Assembly: GCA_028023455.1 (NCBI GenBank)
Contig: JAQFVV010006255.1
Coordinates: 4,760,501 to 4,824,500, forward strand
From: Epiperipatus broadwayi
Taxonomy: Eukaryota; Onychophora; Udeonychophora; Euonychophora; Peripatidae
DNA length: 64,000 bases
Direction: 5' to 3'
A program made the position numbers and the translations under genes. The notes under the pieces are model-generated. The model saw nothing but the letters and a program-made list of their open reading frames with translations, did not search any database and had not been told where the DNA came from. The number at the start of each line of letters is the position of its first letter. The first letter of the stretch is position 1. Shown one piece after another: positions 35,150 to 46,984 of this stretch.

Positions 35150-35995
35150 AACACCCACAATCCATTGCATAATTTATGACACATGAGTCAAATCAGGCTT
35201 CTGTAATAACAAATAACTTTATTATTGATGCTCTCAAATGGATAGATGAGGACATCATGCCCCTGTTCAATAATAGATTGTACATGATGAAACATGTCTA
35301 GCCCATGAGGTTACCACTAAGTGGCATGATTTGCAACATAGCATAGGACAATTTGAAATATGTCGATGAAGTGCTGATTTATGCCAAAGAGAAAACTATC
35401 ACTGATATATAGAAAGAGCTGAGTTAAGTTATACTCTTTATCCAGGACTATAAAACATGAAGATGCATCAAATGAAATAAAATTCTTGGACATGTATATC
35501 CAATGCTCCAATGCACAAATAAACTGCAAAATGATCATCAAACCCATCAACCTTCATGGTGCTATTGTCTCTCATTCACACACTTCCACCTCACACAAAT
35601 TGGCTGGCTTTAAGTGTTTTCTGTACAGAAATTATAAGCTATGCAAGTTTGACACAGACAGGAGAGATAACATTGAAAACTATATAAAAAAGCTAGTCAA
35701 GTCAGGATATGATCATAATTGATTAATACCAGGTCAGTGAACTACGACAACACTAATGCATGGACCAGGCTTCCTTTTATATAGAATGTATCACAAAAAG
35801 TTGAAAACAATCTGCTCAAATAAATTCAATATTAGCTTAAGGACCTCCTATAATTTCCATCAGGTATTGAATAACACCAAAAATAATATCTTATCTCAGG
35901 CTCTCCAAAAAATCTATAAAATTAGCTGCAATGAACTAGCTTGCAAAGCGATTTCTATGGTGAGTTTCATGCCAACAGTGCTACTAGATTAGTGC
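35150..35995 (+). mobile_element. Penelope-like element fragment (RT to start of GIY-YIG)
   Basis: Reads, with several stops and frameshifts: ALKWIDEDIMPLFNNRLY; PMRLPLSGMICNIA.DNL, like the G-PLSP..ANI..E.L block; the catalytic box YVDEVLIYAKEKT (35359-35397; YVDD expected); KFLDMYIQCSN (about 35.48 kb) then a TSHKLAGFKCFLYR segment and NIENYIKKLVKSGYDHN, which follow the Penelope pattern FLD..I / SHK...L..R / L...GY. Next are KKLKTICSNKFNISLRTS and IYKISCNELACKA (from 35912), where the GIY-YIG endonuclease of these elements begins; the YVGET part is lost. Inactive. Confidence 0.85.
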
Positions 35996-35999
35996 AACA

Positions 36000-37700
36000 T
36001 ATATATATATATATATTGAAGCAGTTGACCTGATACTCAGATCAAGTTTCACAGCCCACTCAGAATCTCCCACCACCAAACCATATTCAAACTCCATCCT
36101 TACGCATGTATATATATTTATTAATGCATATATTTTGTATTTAAACTAATAAAGTGATAATTGACGTATATATATATAAATATCTTAAAATGATTAATTT
36201 TAATAAGTGAATATTTTTTTTTGTTATTTTAATTCATGTGCGTGTGTAATGGGTGTCTATATATTATAGGAGATGGGAGATTATTGCTAAAATATAGTTT
36301 AAATAAAAATTTATATATTTAATGTATATGTCAAAAAATATATCTAATATATTATTTATTTAAGTCGTGGTGGTCAGAAGAATTGAAGATGACGCAATCC
36401 TTGTCATAAGATTCTCGAATATAACTAAGACAATTGCCAGAAACCCATTTATCCATCTAAAACTTATAATTTTTATAATAATGTAAAAATCCTTTAATGG
36501 AAATTTATTCATTTTCTGTTTTAAAATCACAAGACTACATTTAAAACAATCATGCGAGAAACTTTGACAGAATTGCATTGTTTTTAAATTTTATTCCAAC
36601 AAAGGATGCATCCGGTCAGAAACTACAGATCTGCTAAGTGGATAAAGTTCCTCGGGTCTGGCAGCTAAGTGCTTTCTAATGTCATCAAAAAAAGAGCATA
36701 AATGCTGCTAGATCTGAACCCAGTAAAGAGGAGAGCTAATTTTAAGTTACTGTTGCTAACCTATTCCATGTCGGTCGTTCCCAGAATGTCTGAGTAGGAA
36801 GGGACTTCAAGCCACCGTTCCCCTTGACCTGAGACGATCTCCTTACCATGCTGAGCCGGAGTGACATCGTGCCGCCAGCGCCTGACATGATGACCATCCA
36901 AAGAAGAATGGGTTCCTGCCTACCTTGAAGACATCACTTCTATAGTTAAACATGTAGGTGTACTCATTCACAATGCTTATTGCTGCTAATTTCTTGCTTA
37001 TCTAAATTTCATAAATTATAATATTTGTTTTATCATTTAAGTAATATCTTAAATAACTCGCCAAATAGTGAGCATTATGTTAATCGATTCTACACCATAA
37101 ATTATCTAAATGTAATTCTATTCATCCGATTCACGCTTGCTTTTATAATTATTTTATTTTTGTGCGGTAAAATTTTGATATTAATAGTTGTTTTGATTTT
37201 ATATATGTATATGAAATATAGAATATTGGTTAACTCCAATCATACGAACTATATTTCTATTTCTATAGAAATAGGGGGGGGGGGAGATAAATTGCATTAA
37301 ATCATTTATTTAATAATGTGTCACTAAGCTCATAGGGTTAAGTTAATGAATAATGAAAGTTTTTTCTATTAGTAATCATGTGGTTCTTATTAATGTAGTT
37401 TTATTACAAGTCTTATTTTATCTGGGGTAGATTTATAAATCTTTTGTTTTCTTTATTGATGTGTCCAAGTTTAAATTACGCTAATACATTTTTTTAAAAT
37501 AAAAATAAGTTAGGAGGGTGGGGGAGATTTAAGCTATAATAAAATGACTAAAAGTTTATTGAATTAGTCTTGTAATTTGATATGGAAGTATGGAAATGTA
37601 TTCGTGCTATAGATTTGCTAAACCATTCGTAGGCCGTAACTATTATTTTTAAATATCTAGAAATATTACTATTATCACTGTGTTGTTTGCATAAATTAGG
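36000..37700. other. Non-coding block, mixed composition
   Basis: Opens with a TA microsatellite (36000-36017) and a hairpin TTGACCTGA-TAC-TCAGATCAA (about 36025). 36600-36930 is locally GC-richer with intact CpGs but has no readable protein. A G-run lies at 37275-37284. Confidence 0.5.
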
Positions 37701-37714
37701 AAGCGATTCTCTTC

Positions 37715-37794
37715 CGATTCGCCCGTACCTCGCCCCAGGGAATCTCGTCATTTCTGATTTGCCTGTACCTCACTCCAGGGAATCTTGAATTATT
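37715..37794. repeat. Tandem duplication, 40-bp unit
   Basis: Two 40-bp units sharing GATTYGCCYGTACCTC and CCAGGGAATCT. CpGs in the first unit correspond to TpG or CpA in the second, a pattern of methylation-type decay after duplication. Confidence 0.75.
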
Positions 37795-38429
37795 TCTTTA
37801 TAGGTCCAAATCAAGATTATGACCTAACTCCTGGATATTTTAGCTAGCGTTGTGGGAGCTATTCATGGATAGCCGTACGCCGGACCATTGCAACTTCACA
37901 CCTAGAAAGTTCGTTCTAAGTATTAGTCTACCTGAAGTGGCATACTTCATCGTCATTGTTATTTGATTTATAAAGTGTAAATCAGCCCTATCTGCCTTCC
38001 TAAGATATATGCACACACCGCCATTCACCATTTATATTTATATTATGCCTAGTTAGTAAATTCTATAGTGTTAATACTCCTACTAACCATTTATCTCTTA
38101 AGTAATTTCGTTGGAGTTTTAATTCAATTATTTCAAACTGCTCTCCCCTCCTCTTACAATTAAGCAAAGGTACCAAGTTAGTTTCACATATGTGATTCGA
38201 AAATATTATATGAATAAAATATTTAGTTCAATATGTTTCAAATAACCGTTGTTTCTTTAAAATGAGTTATGAATTATTTTATTAATAACCTTAATGAAAA
38301 GTGTCCTCACGTAATACCACGGTTAAGTTATTATTTAATGAATTAGTGAAACCTTTGCGATCATATGTAATAGCCTTATGGCTATTACATATATGAATTC
38401 CGTCTACCACCAGATAAATGTACTGTCTC

Positions 38430-38975
38430 AGTGATGTAATTTTTGAATATTTTTCATGTGCTACTGCACTATAGAAATGTATTAAAGCAAAATCAATATT
38501 AAATGCCATTTTAGCCTTCATTTATAAAACTTGTAAACTTATGAATATTTTTACGTGCGCTCCCGCACTATATAAGGGTATTAAAGCAAAATCAATATTA
38601 AATGCTATTTTGTCATTCATTTATGAAACTTATAAATTTTTGAATATTTTTTTCGTGCACTCCCGCACTATCGAAATGTAATGAAGCAAAACCAATATTA
38701 AAGGCTATTTTAACTTTCATTTATAAAACCTGTAAACCTTTGAATATTTTACGTGCGCTCACGCACTATAGAATTGTGTTAAAACAAAACCAATGTGGAA
38801 TGTATTTTACTACTTACTCATAAACATGTAATTTTGAATATTTCTACATACACTTCCGCACTATATAAATGTATCAAACCAAATCATTAAGTGTTACGTT
38901 ATGGTAAATAAATTATGTAAACAACCGCAAGTTATTATTGATAAATCATGTAAATTTTGAATAGTTATATATATT
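38430..38975. repeat. Tandem array, about 98-bp unit, five copies plus a remnant
   Basis: Anchored on TGAATATT at 38444, 38542, 38641, 38741, 38835 and, degenerate, 38958 (steps 98, 99, 100, 94, 123). Each unit holds a short hairpin a few bases after the anchor (GTGC-TACT-GCAC; GTGCG-CTCC-CGCAC; GTGC-ACTCCC-GCAC; GTGCG-CTCA-CGCAC; decayed in copy 5), then TATAGAAATGTATTAAAGC and ATCAATATTAAATGC. No coding content. Confidence 0.85.
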
Positions 38976-38979
38976 ACAA

Positions 38980-41650
38980 CCACACTATGTATCCGTTTGT
39001 ATTGTAACGGTCAGAATTCGCACATTTCATAAACAAGTTGCACAGTTTCTCCACCACACTCGAAAAGCAGCACCACAAGTGGGTTCAGGGCCTGTCATAC
39101 CGTATTCGAATATAGCAGATCGACTGCACAACCAAATACGATGGAGCCCGAACCCGCCATCACAATAGCAACATCTTTTCAGGCCGCGGTGGTCAGAGAG
39201 AGACTAGAGACTACGTGAGATTTATAAATACAGCTAGCGTTTGGAAAGTCTTAATAGATGCGTGTATAACCCAGACAATACGAGACATTGAGATGAATCA
39301 GAAAATAAACACTAACGTAAAGAATTGATTAAATTAACATGATTTATTAAGTGGCTAAATATGATTTCTGGCACTATTTATTTATTAAATAGTGGCGTCA
39401 AATGGTTAACTACAATCGATTAAATCATTTTACTCGTTAATCTATAACCTGGGTCAATTATCGCTTACGAATGTGCCTTACTAAACCTTGAATACATGCG
39501 AAGCCCAAGAATAAGAGTACTGGAATTATTTATAATAAAAGATATTAAATAGTTTTACGATAAAGGCTGACTTCAGAAGAAATGCAGAGCGGCTCCAATG
39601 AGCTTGGCAGCAGCGACTTGCTTAGTGCGGAAATATATATGTGAGTATGATATTATCTTAAAGTACTTAAAAAGGGATTCAGTGGTACTCGCAAGGTTTA
39701 GGAAACGATGGAGGGTGGTAGTCCATTTAAACTACAGGAACTTTGTGACGACAATAAAGAACTAAATCATAAAATCAGACGCATATGTTGCACCCCACAT
39801 TGGTCTCGGCCATAGCCCTAAAGATCGGAGTATGCTAGCATATGGCTGCGAAGAACTGCGTCAGCATCCCCAGGTGTGACGCTCTGGTACACACATTGAC
39901 TGGAAACCGCAGGAAGAAGTAAAGGAGAAACGGACTTGGGCCGTTTAAAGCCCTTTTAAAGAACAAAGTGATTTCAACATCGAATACCCTTGCCAGCAAC
40001 ACTAAAATATATATATATAATCGATTCAAAAAAAAAGGAGACATAATGAAAGATTGGACACTTAAGCAATTCACTGCATTGATGAAAAGCGTCTACACTC
40101 TCCCAAACTCAGAATAACAATAGAAATACTTAAAACAAGTAATGGGGTTTAACATTTAAACTGACAGTGTGAGTGCGAGACTTTAAGTAAAATATAATTA
40201 ACCCACGCACTCCCACATCTGCCAATAGTTATTCCCATGCCTCGCATACATCCTGGAAGATTATGAATCAAAGTTAGATATTATAAAGAAAATAACACAG
40301 TCATTGAACGAGCGGCTTACTAACTCTCATTTAGGGGAGGGACTCATGAACGTAAAATTACATTCTTTATAAGGAATGGGGAGTATAATTAATTAAAATT
40401 AGCTTCGCTCAGTCGATGCTATGTTAGCCCATAAAATACGCAAATTAAACAATTTAAATTTGATATTAACCCAAGGTTTAGATCGAGCAATAAATTTAAA
40501 TATACATTTTAAAACATACATGATAATAAGTGTGGCGAGAAAAAGGGAGTTTGTTTTGCTATAGCGGGTTTTAGATCACAAGAGCTCTTGGGTTAATTTT
40601 GTTACCTTTCAGTTGCTTTGGTGGTTGAAGCTGGAGCACATTTCAGGAGTGGATAAGATTTAGCAGCATGTTAATTCAGTCTCTGTTTGCAGCAGCATAG
40701 GTGGTTCCTTAGGGCATATTGTGATGCGTCAGATGGTACATCGGCAGCGGCCAGCTATTTCCGAAAGGAAAATAGCCACGGTGCCGACTCTACTCAGTCA
40801 TATTGGCGGTTCTATGATAGGTCAGCATTTTGTACATTTTCTTGAAAGCAGATTATTTAAGTCATGGATGGTCGGTCAGCAAAACATCAGGATCAGCATA
40901 CCGAAAATAATAGTTCAGACCGTCCGAATTCTCAGAATAAAAAATAACCCCAGAAAATAAAATCAAAACGCAAAATCAAAAAGCAGAAAACAGCATCAGA
41001 AACAGAATCAGCTTTTTTTTTTCTTCTTCTTTCAAACAAAAGAAAAACATTCAATATATACTGTTTATCTTATAAAAGAACCTGCCTTGGGGCATGACAA
41101 ACCTTTAACCTTTTGCATTCTTATCAATTAGTTATTTCTTATCTGAACATCAGAAGGAATCCATTTTAAGGTGTTTTTTTTAGTTTACAATTATAAATTC
41201 CAGTAAATGCTCAGATTGAAAGAAGATTAAAACATTTATTTCATTCTGTTGACGACTTTTGCTAATTGGAAATTCCTAAGTAGACATACGAAGTGTGAAT
41301 TTATAATCCAAAATGTTTTACTTTAAATCTATTATATTCTCAACCTAGCCTTATTTTATATTTATATAATTTTCAATGGCGGGAACTTTATAATTTTAGA
41401 AAAATATTAAATTATTTCACATTTAGATTGTAATTGCATGAATCTGTTTATAAACTACTTTTAATAATTATTATTTTACCTACAATAGAAAATAAATATT
41501 GCAACACAATATCTTTAAAATAAATGAACTCAACAACCACAATCCAATAATATAATTCCAATGATTGATATTAATATTTAACAGTTATCATCGTAGTCTG
41601 TGTGTAGTTTTACCTATATAACCTTTTAAATGAATATGTAAACATGCACA
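38980..41650. other. Less AT-rich block of unknown nature
   Basis: 39000-40960 is unusually rich in CpG for this window. All frames close quickly apart from a 79-codon frame at 40721-40960 that matches nothing I know. A TGGCGTCAAATGGTTAAC word at about 39393 resembles a retroelement primer-binding site in form, but no paired LTRs were found. Confidence 0.4.
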
Positions 41651-41732
41651 TACTCGACATTTATATATCAATAAAATTAAAGGGTTGAAAATTGGACTCC
41701 ATGAGTAATAATGCCTACGTGGTTTATTTTAG

Positions 41733-41775
41733 GCGGGATTTTAGTATATAAATGGCCGTACAGACACACCACAAA
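41733..41775 (+). promoter_or_regulatory. Promoter-like GGCGGG plus TATATAAA
   Basis: GGCGGGATTTTAG (41733 onward) is followed by TATATAAATGG (TATA at about 41745-41752) and a GC-richer stretch. A similar TGGCGGGAACTTTATA word occurs at about 41377. It could be a mobile-element promoter. No start of a protein is evident downstream. Confidence 0.3.
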
Positions 41776-42101
41776 AGATTTGGGATTCGAATTTAGGTAT
41801 AAGGGTAGGTGAAATGTACGAGAAAGGTGAAACGAAGACTTGCAGAGCAATCTTCCTGTTTCAGTATTAAAGACATTAATGGTAAATATATTTTTGATTC
41901 TTTTGTAAACTCACTCTGCAACGTGAAATCGGAAAGTATAAATGTCTGAATTATTTAATAAATCTGTGTCATAAAATATTATCTCGTATTCGAATCCTAT
42001 CATTTAGTTAATATAGTTTTTATATCTTAGTTAAGCTATCTCTTGGTTCACTCAATATCTCCCAAAAATCATCATCATCATTGTAGGTCTCATGTAATAC
42101 G

Positions 42102-42335
42102 CTGCAGCTCTGGGCCGAGAAATAATTAATTTACATGATATCACGATGGGTGTTATTCATAGTGTTATAGATTTAGGGAATGGACAAACAGGTTCAAATT
42201 CATGAGTGCTCCTGACCTGGGTATCTCAGGCATGATTGGATTCAGGGTACTTTTGCTCAGATTCCAAGTCTTGTTGAATGGATATACATTTTTGACCGGT
42301 ACAATATATGTTAATACAAAGATTTTCACAGGTGG
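42102..42335 (-). repeat. Dispersed repeat R2, minus-strand copy
   Basis: Reverse complement matches 26959-27175 phrase by phrase: TATTGTACC, CATTCAACAAGACTT, GCAAAAGTACCC, ATCTATAACA and the GTGATA end. The open frames across it (42165-42368 and 42202-42450) follow from the repeat and are not genes. It directly joins the F3 fold-back. Confidence 0.75.
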
Positions 42336-42772
42336 CATATATATAAAAGACATATTTTGCGGGTTCATCCGTGTTAAAAAAAATTTAAATATTAATATAC
42401 CGATGTTTCGACTTGATCACACAAGTCATCCACTGCGTGATAAAAGGTAGAAAGATGATTGTAGAGGTACTACAATCACTGATTTGAAAAAAATGTTAAA
42501 GTACCACCAATAGAAAAAATGTTATATTAAGAATGTTTTTTTAAAAATCAATAGGAGGAAAGATTTTTTTAAAAAACATTCTTAATTTAACATTTTTGCT
42601 ATTGGTGGAACAGTAACGTTTTTTTTTAAATCAGTGATTGTAGCACCTCTATAACTGTCTTTCTACCTTTTATCACCCAGTGGATGACTTGTGTGATCAA
42701 GTCTAAACATCGGTATATCAATATTTTAACACGGATGAACCCGCAAAATATGTCTCATATATATACATATGC
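42335..42772. repeat. Long fold-back repeat F3
   Basis: About 438 bp with arms of roughly 210 bp. The left arm starts GCATATATATAAAAGACAT and the right arm ends with its near complement (GTCTCATATATATACATATGC). Both arms contain CGGGTTCATCCGTGTT, CGATGTTTCGACTTG, CACACAAGTCATCCACTG and ACCTTTTATCAC in mirrored order. On the minus strand of the left arm, GACTTG-TGTGAT-CAAGTC-GAAAC is a hairpin followed by GAAAC and then GGTA. That resembles the stem II/GAAA part of a hammerhead, but the box before it is TGGATGA, not CTGATGA. Confidence 0.8.
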
Positions 42773-42779
42773 TTCAAAA

Positions 42780-44105
42780 CAGACCCCAACATATAGTCAA
42801 TATTTTTAGAACATGAGATCAATTTGGGCCACAATTTGGATCCACTCAACATCAAAGTGCTTTGTGCTAAGTTCAATGATACAAAGAAACATGGTTTATC
42901 ACAAATAACACCTATATGATAAATAAAATAGACTCATGCATTGCATTATCATGCAAGTGATATATGTAAATTCACAAAGTTGCATACTAATTAACTTATA
43001 AGTTCTTTCTTCTACATAACTATCTTAGTGCTATGAATATAGCTAGCCTAATCAAAAGCAGTTCTACGCAGTAAATCTGTAAAGGAGTTTTCAATTTTAT
43101 ACTCTTTCCTGCATAGGAGACTTTTCCTATTTATAGAATGAGTTGAACTTTATATTTAGTTAAATTAATCTTAAATTGTGCTCTGAATATTCATTTGATT
43201 AAAAATATATATTTTATTTTAATGTTGTTTCTGAATATATTCTGATATAGTAATTATTTTTGTCATCGTAGAACTTTCCATATGTAAATTCTTTTGTGCC
43301 TTTTCATTTAAAGTCCTAATCCATACACTCCCCCTTCTTCATCTATCACAGCATTCTAATCCCACATTATCATCACTCAATTATTTTTATATTCATTTCA
43401 ATTATTTTTTCTTAAGTCTCACACTTTTCATTAGTATGTTTATCTACATAATATCTAGATCACTTGGATTACTGTTCAACTCAATCACCAATAAATGGCC
43501 ATTTACAAGATTGATATATTGTAATGAAATGAGGGTACCTAATATGAAGAGAAATAACACTGCTATAAATTGGTCACATATTTAAACATCAAGTGTAATG
43601 GAAAAGAATGGACTATAAGTTAAACAATAATCATCTGACACTAAATGAAACAGATAATGATGAGTACTATTATACCGAAAAATAAATTAGACAGCAATTT
43701 GGACTAAAACAAATGGTCAGATGAATCTCAATGGATGCAACTTTTTTACTCATATCAGACTTAATTAATAACCTTTTTCTAAATAAAGGAATAACTATAG
43801 AGACTAAGGATTTCTAATAAATTGTGTATCATATAGAGAAGTGATTGAGGTGTTTCATTCTATACCTGATGTTGAGATGAGAGCCTGAGTGAATGTTCTC
43901 ATGAGTCAAACTTAGTTTGATAAAAATTTGAATTTTTTTTTATTGATTACCTGTATTAGTTCCAAAGGAGAAAGAGCAAAGGTCTGGGTAATTAGAATTG
44001 TAGTTTTGCTAATTTAAAATAGATGAGAAAAATATATTGTTAATATATTTTTTCTAGAGATAATATGAGACTCTTTTGTATTTGAAGAAAAAACTATTTT
44101 TTTGT
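42780..44105. other. AT-rich non-coding DNA
   Basis: No element recognised. A pyrimidine-rich stretch lies at 43310-43450. Confidence 0.55.
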
Positions 44106-44108
44106 TTT

Positions 44109-44820
44109 TTATATCCAAGGCTTCAGCAGATATATTTTTGGATCAGTTGTGTTAACCGGTAAATTAAGTTTTGCTTTTTTAATTGAAAGTAATCTGCTAA
44201 AATTTGCTGCATATTTCTTATATTCATTAATAAGGAACATAATTGAAATTACAGAAAATGACTCACAGGAGATTTGTTTTAGTATTAATTGAATTATATT
44301 CATTTTTTTTTTAATAACTGGAAGGGATATTTGCTTTTAAGAATGTACTAATGGTAGAAAAGAAAATATTAATAAAGACAAACCAAGTCTTTTCTATGTA
44401 AAATAAATTTAATTTTCAGCAAGTATGGCTTTGGAGTAGTAGAATCTAGAATGAATTTTATGATAATGTTACCAAAAGGTTAAGTCCAATCTCCATATTA
44501 CATTAGCAAAGCCAATAGAGACTAAAGAAGGGAAATAATAGAGTAGAGATCTGAGAAATAAAAAAAGATCTCTTAAGGATTGATATTTTTTGCACAAATC
44601 AATAATTGTGATTTATTTTTTGTGTGTGTGAATAAACATTTTTCTCTCAGAATTAATTTGTAATGGTCAGACACTTTATCTGCAAGTTCTGAAACATTTA
44701 CATGAAGTGGTAAAATGTAAGCATCATTTTGTGGCAAAATGAGAAATGAAATCTTTATCACAACAAAGTAACAGCACACAAAGAACTGAAGTGTGAAACA
44801 ATTTTTCATTAAATTCAATG
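44109..44820 (-). mobile_element. Possible LINE remnant, weak
   Basis: Two minus-strand open pieces have LINE-like flavour: one (44573-44818) ends with a segment containing VSDHYKLILR, where SDH is the usual endonuclease signature; the other (44109-44303) contains NEYKKYAANFSRLLSIKKAK, similar to the linker between endonuclease and RT in L2-like elements. No catalytic motif of either domain is clear, so this is a low-confidence call. Confidence 0.25.
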
Positions 44821-44869
44821 TAACCCAGATTATCTATCAGTCATATTCACTCAAACTCACTTTTTGCAA

Positions 44870-46080
44870 CTTTTTTTTATTCTCATGAATGAAAAGATGC
44901 CTCTTTTTTTTTTTTTTTGATAACTTAGAAGTGATGAGGAAAAAATGATACAGGCACAAGTGTTTCCGAACTATTTTGAAATTTAGACTAGTATATTTGC
45001 ACCAAATGGATAGTAATTTTAAAGAGATTAAATTTATAACACTTAAAAATAATTAAATAATTTTTATTATATTATTCTGAAAATTTTGGGTAACCTTTTA
45101 TAAATTTCTTAATAAATAGAACTTATTTTCATTGCTAATCTTATCCTTTTATCAATTTTATTTTGTCTCATATTCATATCTCAAAAGCTTTTTGATCTTT
45201 TTTTCTTTAATTTTGCTAGTTGATGATCTCTTCACCATATAAGCTACAACTTTAATAAAACATTTAGCAAGCTTTATTACCAAACTAATTTCAATGGGCC
45301 TTAAAATTATTTTCTGATGGGATTAAAATTCAGTTTGGACATCAAAATACTTATTCTAATGTCTTTAACAATTATCTCATATTCATTTATCCAACATCTC
45401 AAATATTTAATGGCATTAATCTGTTCTATAACTTCCTGTTCAATGTTCTATTTTTGGCAATATGTTCTATAACTTCCTGTTCAATACTTTATCTTGATAT
45501 TTTAATCTCATCTATTTATTTATTTTTTGCTTTAGTTTTAATTATGATCATTTCCATCTTAAAATTTATAAAACTTCTACCAAAACTATTCTGACATTTC
45601 ATTAAGCCATCTTCATTATCATAAATACTGTCATATAATCAGCAACATGATATTAAAAAACTCCAATAGTAACGTATCACTTTCAAAATAACACTCATTT
45701 AACAACTCATCTAAATAAATATTAAACAAAAGAGATGTACAACATTTCTGTGATGTACTCCTACCTATAACTATTTTTAAAAATACCATTAGATCTTAAT
45801 TTTCTAATTTATTAATAAATTTCTAATGAATGGTTATTTTATATGCCCTCCCCCCCCCCACACACACAAAAAAAAAACTTTCATTAGGTAATCCAATTCA
45901 TTCCCTATCAAATATCTTTTCAAGATTAATATAATAAGTATTAACCACTTTTATATATTTGTATCTTTTACTCTGCTTTCTAATTTTACTATTGTGATTT
46001 CAAAAAATTTACTACTTCACTATCAAACTGCACATGTATATCATGGCAGTCTTAATGTAGTACAATAAAAAGTATTAAAT
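44870..46080 (-). mobile_element. LINE relic, RT domain
   Basis: Minus-strand reverse-transcriptase remains: YYINLEKIFDRE (about 45.93 kb), CCTSLLFNIYLDELLNE (about 45.72 kb, the QGC.LSPLLFNIYID block), SFGRSFINFKMEMIIIKTK (about 45.56 kb), IEQEVIEQINAIKYLRC (about 45.42 kb, the I..V..FKYLG block) and a YG-ETW-like segment near 45.24 kb. The D-D box itself is too decayed to read. A 45-bp stretch (GTTCTATAACTTCCTGTTCA) is duplicated near 45.42/45.46 kb. Inactive. Confidence 0.75.
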
Positions 46081-46089
46081 TATTGCTTT

Positions 46090-46980
46090 AAATAATATTT
46101 GTTATATTAAATATATGAATATACAAGATTTTACTTGGTGAAAACAATGTAACATATTTTAAATATGAACATTGACTTGAAAGTATATTCTTGTCACAAA
46201 TATACAATAGAAAACAAACTGGTTTCAAATATAAGTGTTATGATATTTTTAACACCTCCAAAAAAGTGATAAAAATATTTCAAATTAAACAATAAATCAT
46301 GATAATTTGAATAATATTAAATTAATGTAAAATTTTCTTGATAAAGGTCTATTAATGTATTTCTCTATTAAACATTAAAAAGATAAAAAGATGTAATTAT
46401 CTTTTGCTGATTTAAATTTTCATGATTTATATTTATTTGCATTCTTTGCTCAAGATAAGAATTGGAATTAGGTAATAGAATACTAGGCTATAACAAAATT
46501 CAAAATCTTATGAATTTAATATAAAAACAAAAAGAATATGTTATAGTTTTCTATTAAATTGAATCATGATGCATAATGTCAAGAGTGAGGAGAAAAATCA
46601 TATAAAAGTCATTAATAGAGAAAGTCATAACTTATTAATGCCCAATTATTTAAATAAATCATCACAAATTGTTATTACTTTTTGTGAATGTTAATCTGGT
46701 CATTTTAATAAGATATTTACATATTTCACAGTATATGAAAGAAAATCTTAAACTATTCTCCTATATGTGTTTGTGAACATTCCAACACTAAGAAAAAAGA
46801 AAAAGAAAAAATTGCTCTATAAATGAGTTTTACAATGACTATACAAACCAGTCAGTGAACCACAAATGCAGCCAGTAATAAAACTAAAACATATTGGCTC
46901 ACTTACTATTTATTTGCTATTTTGCTATCTTGACTTTTAATTTCTTCAGCTAAAAAAAAAAAAAAACATTTCATTTTATA
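46090..46980. other. AT-rich non-coding DNA
   Basis: Nothing recognised apart from A-rich tracts. Confidence 0.6.
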
Positions 46981-46984
46981 ATAA

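Noticed and set aside
39391-39412. TGGCGTCAAATGGTTAAC as a retroelement primer-binding site
   Set aside because: No matching long terminal repeats or gag/pol remains nearby, and no tRNA 3' end I can match with confidence.
42202-42450. 82-codon plus-strand frame across R2 and F3
   Set aside because: Lies entirely in repeats with mirrored or repeated copies; no domain.
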